Assembly (NCBI GenBank): GCA_963691705.1 | Contig: OY829539.1 | Location: 56,208,327 to 56,272,326, forward strand | Length of the DNA stretch: 64,000 nucleotides | Source: Viola odorata | Taxonomy: Eukaryota; Streptophyta; Magnoliopsida; Malpighiales; Violaceae | Reading direction: 5' to 3' | Part shown: in pieces, positions 21,194 to 32,880 of the stretch | Layout: each line of letters begins with the position of its first letter | Position numbering within the stretch: position 1 is the stretch's first letter | The notes under the pieces: generated by a model | The model's database searches: none | Seen by the model: the letters and a program-made list of their open reading frames with translations, nothing else | Told to the model about the DNA's origin: nothing | Position numbers and translations under genes: made by a program

Positions 21194-23380
21194 TCATGGG
21201 GGAGGACGAGAACGGCGCATCGCAATCAGCACGTCAGCCTGAGTTTGGATCTCTCGAAGGATCGCGAGGTTGGTGTCTAGGATCAGGCGGAGGAGCTGGT
21301 TCGTAGTGGATTCATCTGGAGTGGGTTCGGGCACTCGGGAGTCAACTGTGGGCTTCGGGGCAGTCGAAGTGGATGCTTTGCTGGGAGGAGGTTCGGGAGC
21401 AGCAGACGGCTTGGAGAGGTCTGGGTACTCATACTTGCCTTCGATCCTGCCCTTGTTACCTGCATGGAAGCTCAAGATACCGTCAATAACACAAAGAAAT
21501 TCCATCGCGTCCAAGGATTTGAAACCAAGGATCTTGAAGGAATTCGGGTGTCGATACAGGTTGAGTTCCCGCAGTGTCGAGGTGTAAAGTTGGGAGGCCA
21601 GGCTGGTGACAAGTGATCCAAGAACAGGAGAGCGACCCTGGGGGGCATTGGCAACATTGTGGGCAGCGGTGGCGATCTAGTAGCCAAGATTGACGCGCTT
21701 CTTATGGTACATGACCCACAGGAAAAATAGCTCCGTTTGGGCTAGCTGCCCAGAGGTCCCGAATTTACCCGCGAGGGCAATGGACAGGAAGCGTTGCAGG
21801 ATACGGAGGGCTGGCTCTTGAATGCAGTGGGCCTTGGCATGGCGAGAGTCAAACAGTATCTTGTCTCGTCCGGAGAGCTCCCGAAGAGCTTTGTGACTGT
21901 TGAACTCGGGGGGGATAATGGTGAGAGCGTTCTGATATGCGGCCTCTTGAATGCCCTCACGACTGACAAAGCCCAGATAGACGTTGAAGTCGTTGAGGGA
22001 CATCGGGTGCCACTTGCTTGCTAACCTGAAATTCACACATCCCTTGGCAGACAGATCGGGGCCGACCCCACCCCCGGGTTTAAACAAATCAATCTTATAC
22101 CAAAAACTAGCAAAGAACTCCAGGCTGAGTTCCAAATAGGTAGGTTGATCCATGTAAAAGAAACGTTCCCACCCGATACCACTGATATACTCCTGAATCC
22201 GGGACCCAACACCCATCTTATCACAAAACTCCAGACCTAGTTTAGGGCAGGGGGCTACTCCCTTGAAATTCATCAAAGTCACCTTATCCAAGGAAGTCTT
22301 ATCATTAAAGATAAAAAGCTCATTGAAAGTTTCAAGGTTAGCCGTTACCAGGTAACTGGGTCGGGACCCAGGAGCAGAATCAAACTCTTCATCTTCCGCC
22401 TCGATGCGCTGGGATTTGCGGGGAGTCTCAGTAGCAGGAGCTTTACCCTTGGAAGAGGCCGGGATCTTCCTTTTCTTACTGGTCGGAGGTTTGGGGGCTG
22501 GAACCTTAGGAGCAGGGAGCTTTGGGGTGTTTTTCGCGGCTCGGGTCTTACCCCTGGCCGATTTCGGGGGTGGACTGGGAGGTTGGGGCTGGTCGATCTC
22601 CCCTTCTCCTTCATTGGCTATCTCCTCTGCTGGTCCCTCTGGAATGTCCTCAGGACCTGGAGCAGTGTGCTCGGGATCCTGAGGGTCGTGCTCTTCTGGT
22701 CGCTCAGTCAGCTCGACCTCCTCCTCACCATCACGTCCGCCGTCGTCCTCCTCCTCTCGCTGGTCGTCGGAATCCCACGGGAATTGCTCCTCATTCTCGT
22801 TCTCCACCCGTCGGGCTTCCCTGAGGCTGGAACTGGTCTGGGGCTGTTCGTCCTCCTCGGTGTCAGAAGGAATCATGTAGCCAATGGGCTTAACGTCAAG
22901 GGGGACGGAGTTGACAGGGTTGGGCGGCGTTTTCTTCTTGCTGCCGGCGGTGGTGGTTGGAGGGACACGGCGTACCTTTCCAGATCTGGTCATGTCTGCG
23001 AGAGGGGTAGGGGAAGGGATTTCGTCTAGGTTGATGGTGGTTTCGGAAGATGGAGATCCGAGCCGTTCAGTGGCTGCTGGAGAGTGGTTGGAGGTGGTGG
23101 TGTTCGGCTGGTTTTGGTGAGAGAGGGGAGTAGGAGTTGGAGTGGAAGAGTGAGAAGTGGGGTCTTTGTTTAGGTTTAGACTTGTGCGTGCCATAAGGAA
23201 GAAGAGATGGTTTTTGTTTTCGGAAAGAAGAGAAGTGTTGTGATTTGATGGGGAGTGATGAGGGGTTTTGGTTGGGTAACGGTTGGGTGACGGTTTAGGT
23301 GGCGTGGGTGAGTAGGTTTTGGCAGGCGTGGGAACGTGGAGAGAGAGGCGGGAACTGATGTTTCGGTCTCCGCTATCCAC
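21194..23380 (-). pseudogene. ATHILA-family ORF (third-ORF/env-position protein), left copy, interrupted by TAG
   Basis: The frame is open for 567 codons from 23380. It meets TAG at 21677-21679, then stays open in the same frame to TGA at 21194. A start at 23194 (MARTSLNLNK, residue 63) is likelier, because the upstream part is UTR-like and low in structure. Residues about 65-340 are Pro/Ser/Glu-rich with basic KKRK stretches (SKKRKIPASSKGK). From about residue 345 a globular region (LVTANLETFNELFIFNDKTS and onward, including WHPMSLNDFNVYLGF) resembles the ATHILA ORF-1 family known from plant Athila elements. This ORF sits downstream of pol where an env-like gene sits in some related elements. 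I see no signal peptide or fusion peptide, so no envelope role is claimed. The TAG is shared by both copies. Confidence 0.75.
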
Positions 23381-23853
23381 GTGGCGCGATGGGAGAGGGC
23401 GCTCAGTGCCATGGGCAGCGTGCTCTTACACCTGCGCGGAAATCAGGAAAAGCAAATCAGCTTTTTGGATTTTCAAAAGAGGAGGGATAAGAATAAAATC
23501 AGAGGTAATTAAATGGGGTGAATAAAGGAGCAGACAAGACATTAAATAGGAGACAGAGAAATTAAATGAAAGGGGAAAGAGGACAAAGAAAATTTAAATT
23601 TTTACCTAGGTAACATAAAAAGTGCACATAGAAAATTTGAAAAGCTAGAGTTGACCCAAATAATAAAATGAAAAATAATAAAATAGAGGAAACTAAAGAG
23701 ACCGACGGACAAAAGGAATAAGAATGGACAAAACTAATTAAAATCACCTAGGGAAGATAAGAAATGGGTTTTGGGAAAAGAGAAAAGAGGATGTCGGATG
23801 CAGAATTTAGAGACAAGAAAATTAAAGGAAGAGGGTTAGAAATTCGGGGTTGG

Positions 23854-23892
23854 TCCCCACACTTGGCCATGATTATCGTCCAGGCCTGGACG
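23854..23892 (-). other. Internal polypurine-like tract plus palindrome after pol, left copy
   Basis: In element orientation the perfect 16-bp palindrome CGTCCAGGCCTGGACG (23877-23892) is followed 12 bases later by AAGTGTGGGGA. It starts 8 bp after the TGA (23901-23903) that ends the integrase-tail frame. Confidence 0.8.
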
Positions 23893-23900
23893 TCGTGTCC

Positions 23901-26900
23901 TCATTCGGGAGTGTCGAGTGTTGGGTCCTCGACCCTTGCTTCCTCTGCAGTCGATGGCTTGAATCCTTCATAGAAGGGTTTCAACCTATGACCGTTCACC
24001 TTGAATGGCTCCCCATTGTCCAAATTCTGGATCTCAACAGCACCATGGTCAAACACCGCAGTGATTCGGTATGGTCCCGTCTATTTGGACTTGAGCTTCC
24101 CCGAAAAAATCCGTAGTCTGGAGTTGTAGAGCAACACTTTCTGCCCAATGGTGAAGTTTTTGACTACGAGGTGCTTGTCGTGCTGGGCTTTGGTCTTGTC
24201 CTTGTAGATCATGGAATTTTCATAGGCATTCCCCCGAAGTTCTTCAAGCTCCTGAAGTTGCAAACAGCGTTCCTTTCCTGCCAAGTTCAAGTCCATGTTG
24301 ACTTTCTTGAGTGCCCAGAAGGCCTTGTGTTCTATCTCGACCGGAAGGTGACACGGCTTGCCATAGACCAACCGATATGGCGTCATGCCAATCGGGGTCT
24401 TGAATGCGGTGCGGTAGGCCCAAAGCGCGTCTCCTAGCTTGAGACTCCAATCTTTTCTCGACTGATTCACTGTTTTTTCGAGGATAGCCTTGATCTCCCG
24501 ATTCGAGACCTCAGCTTGCCCATTGGTTTGGGGGTGGTAAGCTGTGGATACTCGATGAGTCACTCCATACTTGTTAAGTAGCGAAGCGACTGTTCGATTG
24601 TAGAAATGAGTCCCCCGATCGCTGATGAGAGCTCGAGGGGTCCCGAATCGGTTAAAGATGTGTGTTCTGAGGAAATCGGCAACCACTCTTGAATCGTCAG
24701 TTTTGGTGGCCTTGGCTTCGATCCATTTGGAGACATAATCTACTGCAAGCAGAATATACGTATGCCCGAATGAATTCGGGAACGGCCCCATGAAGTCAAT
24801 GCCCCAAATATCGAAAATATCGCACGCAATGATACTGGTCAAGGGCATTTGGTTTCGGGCTCCGATGTTTCCCATGGCTTGGCATCGAGGGCATGTTGCG
24901 CAAAATAAATGACTGTCCTTGAAGATGGAGGGCCAGTAAAGACCCGCTTCTAGGACTTTGAGTGCGGTTTTCTTTGCAGCAAAATGCCCCCCTTCTGTTG
25001 TTGAATGGCAGAACTTGAGGATGGATGGGACCTCGTCTGTGGAGACACAGCGCCTTACGATCTGATCTGAACAATGTTTCCATAGGTAAGGGCTGTCCCA
25101 AACATAGTACTTGGCTTGTTTGCGGATTCGGTTGTGTTCTGTACTCGAGGCCTCGACTGGAAGCGCTACAGTGGCACAATAATTAGCTATGTCCGTGAAC
25201 CAGGGGTACTTTGCCGTGTCAACTAAGCACAGATGCTCATCAGGGAAAGACTCCCGAATGGTTACTTGGGAGTCGTCTTCTTGATGCGGGAGTCGACTCA
25301 AATGATCAGCTACACAGTTCTCGGTCCCTTTTTTATCCTTGATGGCTAGGTTGAACTCTTGAAGCAGGAGAATCCAGCGGATAAGCCTAGGCTTCGCGTC
25401 TGTCTTCTTGAGCAGGCATCGAAGAGCGGAGTGGTCAGAGTACACTATCACTTCTGTGCCCAGGAGGTACTGCCGAAACTTATCAAGGGCATAGACAATG
25501 GCCAAGAGTTCTTTTTCCGTTGTGGTGTAGTTTTGCTGGGCGGGATCCAACAACTTGGAGGCATAGTAAATGACATAAGTCTCCTTGTCCTTCTTCTGGC
25601 CCAGAACAGCTCCCAAGGCTTGGTTGCTTGCGTCACACATGATCTCGAATGGGAGCGTCCAGTCGGGAGCTCGAATGATGGGAGCAGAAATGAGCTTAGC
25701 TTTCAAGGTCTCGAATGCCTTCTTGCACTTGTCATCAAAGACAAACTCTACATCCTTGTGTAGTAATTGGCACATTGGCTGGGCAATCTTGGAGAAATCC
25801 TTGATGAACCTCCTATAAAAACCTGCATGTCCAAGAAAAGAACGCACATCTCGAATATTCGAGGGGTAAGGCAAGGTCTCGATAGCTTGAATTTTGGCCT
25901 TGTCCACTTCGATACCTTTTCGGGACACGATGTGGCCTAAGATCAGTCCTTGGTCAACCATGAAATGACATTTTTCAAAATTAAGAACAAGGTCAGTTTC
26001 AATACACCTTTGCAGAATTTTCTTTAAATTCAAGAGGCATTCGGAGAAAGAGTTACCATAGACCGTGAAGTCATCCATGAATACCTCGATGCATTCTTCC
26101 ACAAATTCTGAAAAGATGCTGACCATGCACCTCTGGAATGTGGCCGGGGCATTGCATAACCCGAAGGGCATGCGTCTGTAAGCAAAGGTCCCGAAGGGGC
26201 ACGTGAAGGTGGTTTTCTCCTGATCTTCAAGGGCTACTGGAATCTGGTGGAATCCCGAATACCCATCCAGGCAGCAGTAGTGCGTCTTGCCCGCGAGGCG
26301 CTCCAACATCTGATCTATGAAGGGAAGTGGGAAATGGTCTTTTCGGGTGGCTTCATTCAGGCGTCGATAGTCAATGCACACATGCCAGCCATTCTGGATT
26401 CGGGAGGGAATCAGCTGACCCTCGGGACCCGGAATGATTGTGATGCCAGTTTTCTTCGGGACCACCTGAACTGGGCTGACCCATGGGGAATCAGAAATGG
26501 GATAAATGACTCCGGCATCGAGTAGCTTCAGGACCTCCTTCTTAACTACTTCCATCATGGGAGGGTTCAAACGCCTTTGGGGCTGTCTCACTGTCTTGGA
26601 GTCCTCTTCGAGATGTATGCGGTGAGTACACAAGGATGGTGACAAACCCTTGATGTCGGCAATCGTCCAACCGATGGCCTTCTTAAAACTCTGGAGAAGA
26701 TTCACTAGCTCAGTTTCTTGCTCTGCTTTTAATTTGTTGGAAATTATGACCGGAAGCGTTTCTGCCTCCCCAAGGTATGCATACTTCAAGTGTGAGGGCA
26801 GCGTCTTTAGTTCCAGGTCTGGAGCCTGTTCCAGAGACGAGGGAAGCCGTACATGATCTGCGCATTCAGGAGACTCGCTCGGGGGTTCAACCACCAAGGC

Positions 26901-29426
26901 AGCATTTTCTTCAAGGGCTGCTGTAACTGTGCTCAGTTCAGAGGGGACCGTAATAGAAGCTGTCATCTCTTGCAGAGATTCGGGGGTGAGACTTCGGTCA
27001 AGAATATGCTTCAAGGGCTCGACAGAATTCAGTTCAGCAATCTCCTCCACAAGTGGATTTATTATATCAACAAAATTGACACTGGAAAATTCGGGAGGGT
27101 ACTTCATGGAGTCCAGCATGTTGAAACGAATGATTTCCCCGTCGAACTCGAGGGATATCGAGGCCTCATAACAATCAATCTTTGCGCAGGCAGTAGCCAA
27201 GAAAGGACGTCCCAAGAGCAGATCCGAAGACTTGGTGTTCGAGGGATTTTCCATGGAGAGAACATAGAAATCTGCCGGGAATAAGAATTCACCAATCTGG
27301 ACAAGAACATCCGTGATGATTCCTTTGGGGTATACCACCGAACGGTCTGCAAGCTGGATTACCAGTGTGGTTTCTTTCAAGGGCCCGAGTCCGAGGCCAT
27401 TGTAGATGGTCAAGGGCATAACATTGATTCCAGCTCCCAAATCGCACATCGCTTTTCCAATATCGATAGTCCCGATCTTACACGGGACCGTAAACATGCC
27501 CTGGTCTTTGCATTTGGGAGGAATTTGTCGCTGGATATGGGCGGATAAATTAGCCCCCACACTGATTCTATTTACCTCAGTGAATTTGTTCTTGTTGGTG
27601 CACAGTTGTTTCAGAAACTTAGCATATCGAGGCATGTTCTTGATGGCCTTGAGGAGTGGAATATTGATAACGACTTTGCTAAACATCTCAAAGATGTCCC
27701 GATCCTCTTCCTCTTTCTTTTTCTTGACCAACCGCTGAGGGAATGGTGGCTCGAATACTTTATTTATGAATTCTTGAGAGAATTCTTCCTCCTCAACGGG
27801 CTGCTTCTTCTTGCAGCGGGACTTCTTGCTGGAGAAGAAGTGATCAAGTGCTGCGTCGCCAAATCGGGACTTCTTAGGTTGGTCAGTAGGTTGTTCGGGA
27901 GGTGGTGGCGCAGTATTGTTGGCCTCTGGACCAGGAACAACAATGTTGGCTTCGGGGTCTGGGTGGACACGAGAAGGGATCTCGAGACCACTGCGGAGGT
28001 TCATGGCACACGCTTCATGCTTCGGGTTAGGTTCCGTTTGCCCTGGAAATCTCCCTCCATTTTTTACTTCCTTCATTTCGGCCATGAGGGTCCGAATCTG
28101 TTTTTCCAGTTCTGCGATTTTCTTTTTATCGGGGGAGGGGTCCTCATTCGGGGGTGGTGGCATGGTGAAATTCTGGTCTGGGGGAGGCTGCCTCTGGTAC
28201 TGGTAATTCTGAAAATTGGGCCTAGGCTTGAAGGCCTGCATGTTGAAAGGAGGGGGGTGATTTCCGTATGGATTTTGGCCATACTGATGGCTGGGTCCGG
28301 CCTGCTGGTTGTTGTTCCATCCATAGTTAGGTTGCTTCCAACCTTGATTGTGGTGTTGGCCATATGGGGCATTGAATCCGCCGGCTGCATTGACTGGAAT
28401 CTCATCGGGGATGAATGGGCAAGCATCCGTTGGGTGGTCTGAAAATTGGCAAATCTGGCAGGCCTTGACCTGGACTGGCTGTCCCGAAGCCATGTTTTGC
28501 AACATGCCCGTGATGGCTGCAAGTTGATTCTCCATAGCGGCTGAGCGTGCATCTTGAACGCTAGTGGAGTTGTTGAGCTGGAGGTTGTTCTTGGCCATGA
28601 GTTCGATAGTGGCCTTGGCAGCAGCTGGAGTGAGTCTAGTGATGGATCCATTAGCAGCAGCGTTCAACAAGGCCTTGTCCCGACCGTTGAGTCCTTCACA
28701 AAAGTATTGCATGAGGGCATGTTCGAACAGATTATGCGAGGGGCATAGGGCTTGCATCTTTTTAAACCGCTCATAGTATTGCTCAAGATCTTCCGAATCC
28801 TTTTGGAGGATGGATACGAGCTGCTTTCGGGTCACCATTGCTATGGACACGGGGTAGTATTTGTCCGTGAAAGCTTTAGACATCTCGGCCCACGAATTGA
28901 TAGATTGCGGCTGCAAGTCGTAAAACCAGTTAAGGGCGTCGTCCTTGAGGGACCACATAAAGGCACGTAGCTTGGCATGCTCAACAGAGATGTTGTGAGG
29001 CTTCATGGCGTCGCAAATGGAGTGTAGCTGCTGTAGGTGGCGGTGTGGATTCTCCTTGGCCAACCCTCGAAAGAGTGGCAGATGATGCATGGTTGCGGAC
29101 TTGAGTTCCCAGTCATTCGGGACTGCTGGCCAGACAATGCAACTGGTTGGGGCTTCGGGAGCAGCATTGAAATCATCGATGGTCTGGACTGGCGGGGGAA
29201 GTGGTGGAACGCGATCTCCTACGGGACCGTGGTCATCCATTTCGGGTCCTTCTAGCTGATCAAGGGGAAAATTCTCGTGGTCTGGATTGTCTTCTAAGTC
29301 AAAAAGACGTTCGAGGCCCCGAACGCAAGGGTTGGAATTTCCTTGTGCCAGTCGTCGAAGTCCCCTTTCGGTCCGTCCTAGCTCGTGATCAAGGGGTAGT
29401 AATTCGGGTGCGGATCTCCTGGTCAT
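23901..29426 (-). pseudogene. Athila-type gag-pol polyprotein, left copy, with one nonsense codon near the integrase C-terminus
   Basis: The frame starts 33 bp from the primer binding site and is open for 1781 codons to TAG at 24081-24083. It then continues in frame to TGA at 23901. Gag domain is at about residues 110-255. A CX2CX4HX4C zinc knuckle lies at 323-336. Aspartic protease has [10 protein letters not shown] at 662-671. Reverse transcriptase is about 945-1160 with FMDD at 1116-1119. RNase H spans about 1257-1380 (Asp1265, Glu1305, Asp1331). Integrase has a His/Cys zinc finger at 1474-1515 and the D,D35E residues Asp1544, Asp1603 and Glu1639. The 60-codon tail after the TAG still reads like a gypsy integrase C-terminus, so the TAG probably replaced a sense codon. 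Residue 1609 is Tyr here and Cys in the other copy. Order PR-RT-RH-IN is Ty3/gypsy. Confidence 0.9.
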
Positions 29427-29458
29427 ACAAACAAGAAAAATAAATCAGTCTTGAAACA

Positions 29459-29477
29459 ATCCCCGGCAACGGCGCCA
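29459..29477 (-). other. Primer binding site (tRNA-Asp), left copy
   Basis: The plus strand reads ATCCCCGGCAACGGCGCCA. This equals the 3' end of plant tRNA-Asp with its CCA, so the minus-strand RNA can pair with it. It lies three bases from the LTR. Use of tRNA-Asp is typical of Athila elements. Confidence 0.85.
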
Positions 29478-29480
29478 ATT

Positions 29481-31218
29481 TGATCGTCAGTCAAATACAG
29501 AATTTATAGTGCCTGAAAACGTGTGTGCACAAGAGATAAAGTGTACAGTGGCAGTCAGGGTCGAACACAGGGATTGTGAGAAACTGATCTATAGTCTTGA
29601 ATATATTCGGGGGAGAAGTGCACAAAGAGTAACAATTAGGGGGGGGGGGGGGGGGGGTTTACTTGGCTGAACAAGTCAGCCAAGGCAGGTTTCGGGAGCT
29701 AACAATTTCTATCTACGAGAACAGTATTCGGGGTCTCGAATGTCACGTTCGAGGTCCCGAATGGTAAAATAAGCAAATCAGTGTATAATTCCAGAAATAA
29801 AATAAATCAGAAACCGGTGCAGAGGTATCAACACAGACGTGAAATAGAACAAGAGCGAAATAAGCACAAATAATCAGTTGGAGAAAGGGTTCTCGGCAAA
29901 GGCACTCTGGGTTGCATTCGGGACCAGATCGTCATCAGCTCAAGGGTATTCCATTCAAGATGTCATAGAAATGACATGGGGACCAGATTCCTCGGATATC
30001 CCCTACTTTTCTCTTAAGAGAAACTACCCCCCGTTTCCACCTATGAGGTAGTCTTGACAGTTTGCCATCCCTCCAGGCACGAATGCGGGAGGGCCATACT
30101 CAAACTGCCCATGAAGTTAAGAAAAGACAGATCTAGAGCTAAAGTCCCTCAGTTTGTCAGACTCGTGACCCAGCTCTAATCAACTACCCAACCTATCTAT
30201 TCAAGACCACTTTGACACAGTCAAGACTAAACAGATGCCTACTTACTCATGCAATTTTCCTTCCGTATTCATCACATAAATGGCAGCCTTTACACAAGAT
30301 AATTATCAGTTGATCAAGCCTCAAATTAAATCATGCAAAGATATAATTAAACCGATGAATAGTTGAATATAGCATCAAGAATATTCTAAGCACATTAAGG
30401 CCTCGAATCTGCCCCTGCAACCCTTGAATCAGCCTTGCCAAGAACTAGGAATTTAGCTACTCATGCTTAGAGATGAACAAATAACGATTAAAGAAAGCAT
30501 AACAAGTAATTAAATAGTGTAAGGGAAGAAAACTTGTTACTAAAATTCCGTTTATAGCTCGGCAGCAATGTTGGAGAAGCTAACAATGGCTAGAGAGAGA
30601 AACTAGAGAGGAGTCTAAGCTACTTCTAAATTATGCTAATTAATTAAATTCCTAGGAGAGATCCCCTCTAAAAAACTCCTAAAACTATTCATGGATGCCC
30701 TTTATATAGTAGAGCTCCAAGCACAAAATATCTACAGCCCAAAGGCTAGGGACAAAATGCATTAATTGAAAGCCTAAAGAAGTGGATCTATGTTCCCAAA
30801 AACACAAAGCTGGAAAAGCATAAAGCTGTCTGGTTTTTCCAGCTTTGGCAGGTCTGGAGTGGGCTCAAGACTGAAATCCGCAGGTGTTTGGTAATCAGTG
30901 CAGAGCGTCAGAACAGTGTCAGAGGGATCACATGGGCGTTAGGTGGGGTGACACGTGGAAACGTCATCCTTTACCCTTCGGGAGTCCCGAACTGGGAATC
31001 CGATTCGGGACCTTGAACGCTGCTTTGGACTCGGGACCTCGACTTTTGGTCTTGAAGCTCGAATTCGCTCAAAATGCACCAAAAATGTTTGTTTTAGCAT
31101 AAATTCCCTTTTTAGGCCTAGATCTGCAATAGTAATGAAATCAAGGGTAAATTAGCAGAATCAAGCTCTAAATAAGTGGGAAAATGGAGGGAAAATCATG
31201 CATAAAAACATGCTATCA
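29481..31218 (-). repeat. Middle LTR shared by both internal regions
   Basis: 1738 bp. It matches the right LTR at the three left-hand variable sites (29555, 29578, 29608) and the left LTR at the four right-hand sites (30737, 30797, 30803, 30945). It therefore has no private substitution among those seven. The G-tract is expanded to 19 G (29639-29657). Confidence 0.95.
30702..30708 (-). promoter_or_regulatory. TATA box of the middle LTR
   Basis: TATATAA on the minus strand, about 510 bp inside the LTR from its element-orientation start. It would drive the left internal copy. Confidence 0.55.
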
Positions 31219-31221
31219 AAT

Positions 31222-31257
31222 AGCCCCCACACTGCCCAATGCTCGCCCTCGAGCATT
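31222..31257 (-). other. Polypurine tract plus hairpin, right copy
   Basis: Identical to the left-copy module: CAGTGTGGGGGCT at 31222-31234 and the 8-bp-stem hairpin at 31238-31257. Confidence 0.75.
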
Positions 31258-31258
31258 C

Positions 31259-32880
31259 ACAAAATTTAAAACAGTCCCAAAACAGAACAGACACACCAAA
31301 CCATAGAACAGAGAATAAGCATGCTTGACAAGATTCGGGACCTAAAATGAAAACAGACTCCGCCTAGATACACCTGCATCAAATCAGAAGGATAACGACC
31401 CTTAAGAAGAGACTTTTCCACATCAGCCTATTCACCAGCAATCCTCACATGAATCGGTGTTTGCACTCACACTCGTGGGCTAGGTGTTTAAACACTCAAG
31501 TATGCTATAACACGGCACAAAAAATCAAGCTTGCGTATCAATCCGAGTACATTAGACACGTGCATAGGCAATCTAGCAATCAAAAGGCTTCGCATCGAGG
31601 GCAAGAAGGGGAAGCAAAGAAAATAAATGATAAGAGGAAATGGAAGAAGCATAATGAGAAGAAAAATGGAGAAGAGGGAGGGTAAAGAAGTGAAATGAGA
31701 AGGTGGTTAAACCCACTCAAACCTGGAATGCTCCCTTGGCAGGAAAGAATCGAGATGGTGAGACAATGTTGCTGAGAGCGAAGACTAGACTAGGCTTTCT
31801 TTTTCGAGGGGGACCCTTGCTGTATTTCGGGACAGAGGCTCGAGGCCTTGAATGATACTGGCTGTTTGTTTTTCCTCTTCTTGAGGGTATGGTCTTGCTC
31901 TCTTCTCTCTTTTATTTTTCTGTCTATTTTTCTATATATTTTTTTTTTTTTCCGAGAGGGGGAAGTAGAGCTGGTCTGGTTGAGGAATGAGACCTTTTCT
32001 TTGGGGGGCTGATGCCTGATTCCACTCCCCCACACTTGTGTTTTGCTGTGGATGGGAAGTGGTTTTTCGTTCTGGTCTGCCCTTGAATTTAGCTTTTGAG
32101 GACTTGAATTTGCGCCAGCATTCGGGGTCTTGAATGGATACGTAACCCCCACACTTTGCCTTAGCTGCTTCTTCTGGTCTAGTCTAGCCCTCGATGGCGC
32201 TCCCAACAACATCGCTCATCTGCCAAGAGAAAGATCAAGCAAAATTCAAATGGTCAGAATGGAAGGTCAAGAAGGGGTTCGGGGGTAAGAAAAGAATAGC
32301 ACAGAAGAAAAGAAATGAGAGAAAACAATGTGATGCGAAGACTTAATCTTTTTGCTGCTTTCCTATGTCTATGTGTGTCTATACCCATGGATATCATGCA
32401 AGCCCAGCCAGTACCTAGCCATGCATTTATCACTCGAACAATAAGTATAGGCATGAAGGCTCAAATGCTCACAAGGTGCTGATTCGTGACTACTGGTGTC
32501 TAGGTCGTGAAGCAGATATAAGGCATAACAGGCAAAGCATGAATCATTCGGGACCCTGTCTAATAAAGCATTTTCCTTCTATGTGCATACGTCAGGTGTG
32601 TGTCCATCATTGAGGTGTTTTCAAAAATAGGCCTTGAGCTAAAATCCGAAAAAAATTGCAAAAGAAATCATGCATAAGCTTAGGAAAAGTAAACTAGAAC
32701 ATAAGTATAATAACTACTTAAATACTAGCAGTTGAAACTCCCCCCCACACTTAGGCAGCGCATTGTCCTCAATGCGGGAAGGAGACAAAAGATGAGGCAG
32801 TTTTAAAGAAAGTGCAGAAAAGTAAATTGTTCAGAGATAAATAGCTCACGCAGGGGCAAAGGGGTGGAAAGTGTTCGGGA
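31259..32880 (-). other. 3' untranslated region of the right retrotransposon copy
   Basis: I noticed no difference from the left copy. The Lys/Arg-rich frame is at 31790-32212. No gene called. Confidence 0.6.
32738..32776 (-). other. Internal polypurine-like tract plus hairpin, right copy
   Basis: Same module as in the left copy, hairpin at 32759-32776. Confidence 0.8.

Noticed and set aside
22583..23029. 148-codon plus-strand hydrophobic frame
   Set aside because: Antisense shadow of the Pro/Glu-rich part of the ATHILA ORF; hydrophobicity comes from reading Glu/Asp codons backwards.
27606..28442. 278-codon plus-strand frame (and its copy at 39293-40129)
   Set aside because: It is the antisense shadow of gag-pol and has no recognisable domain.
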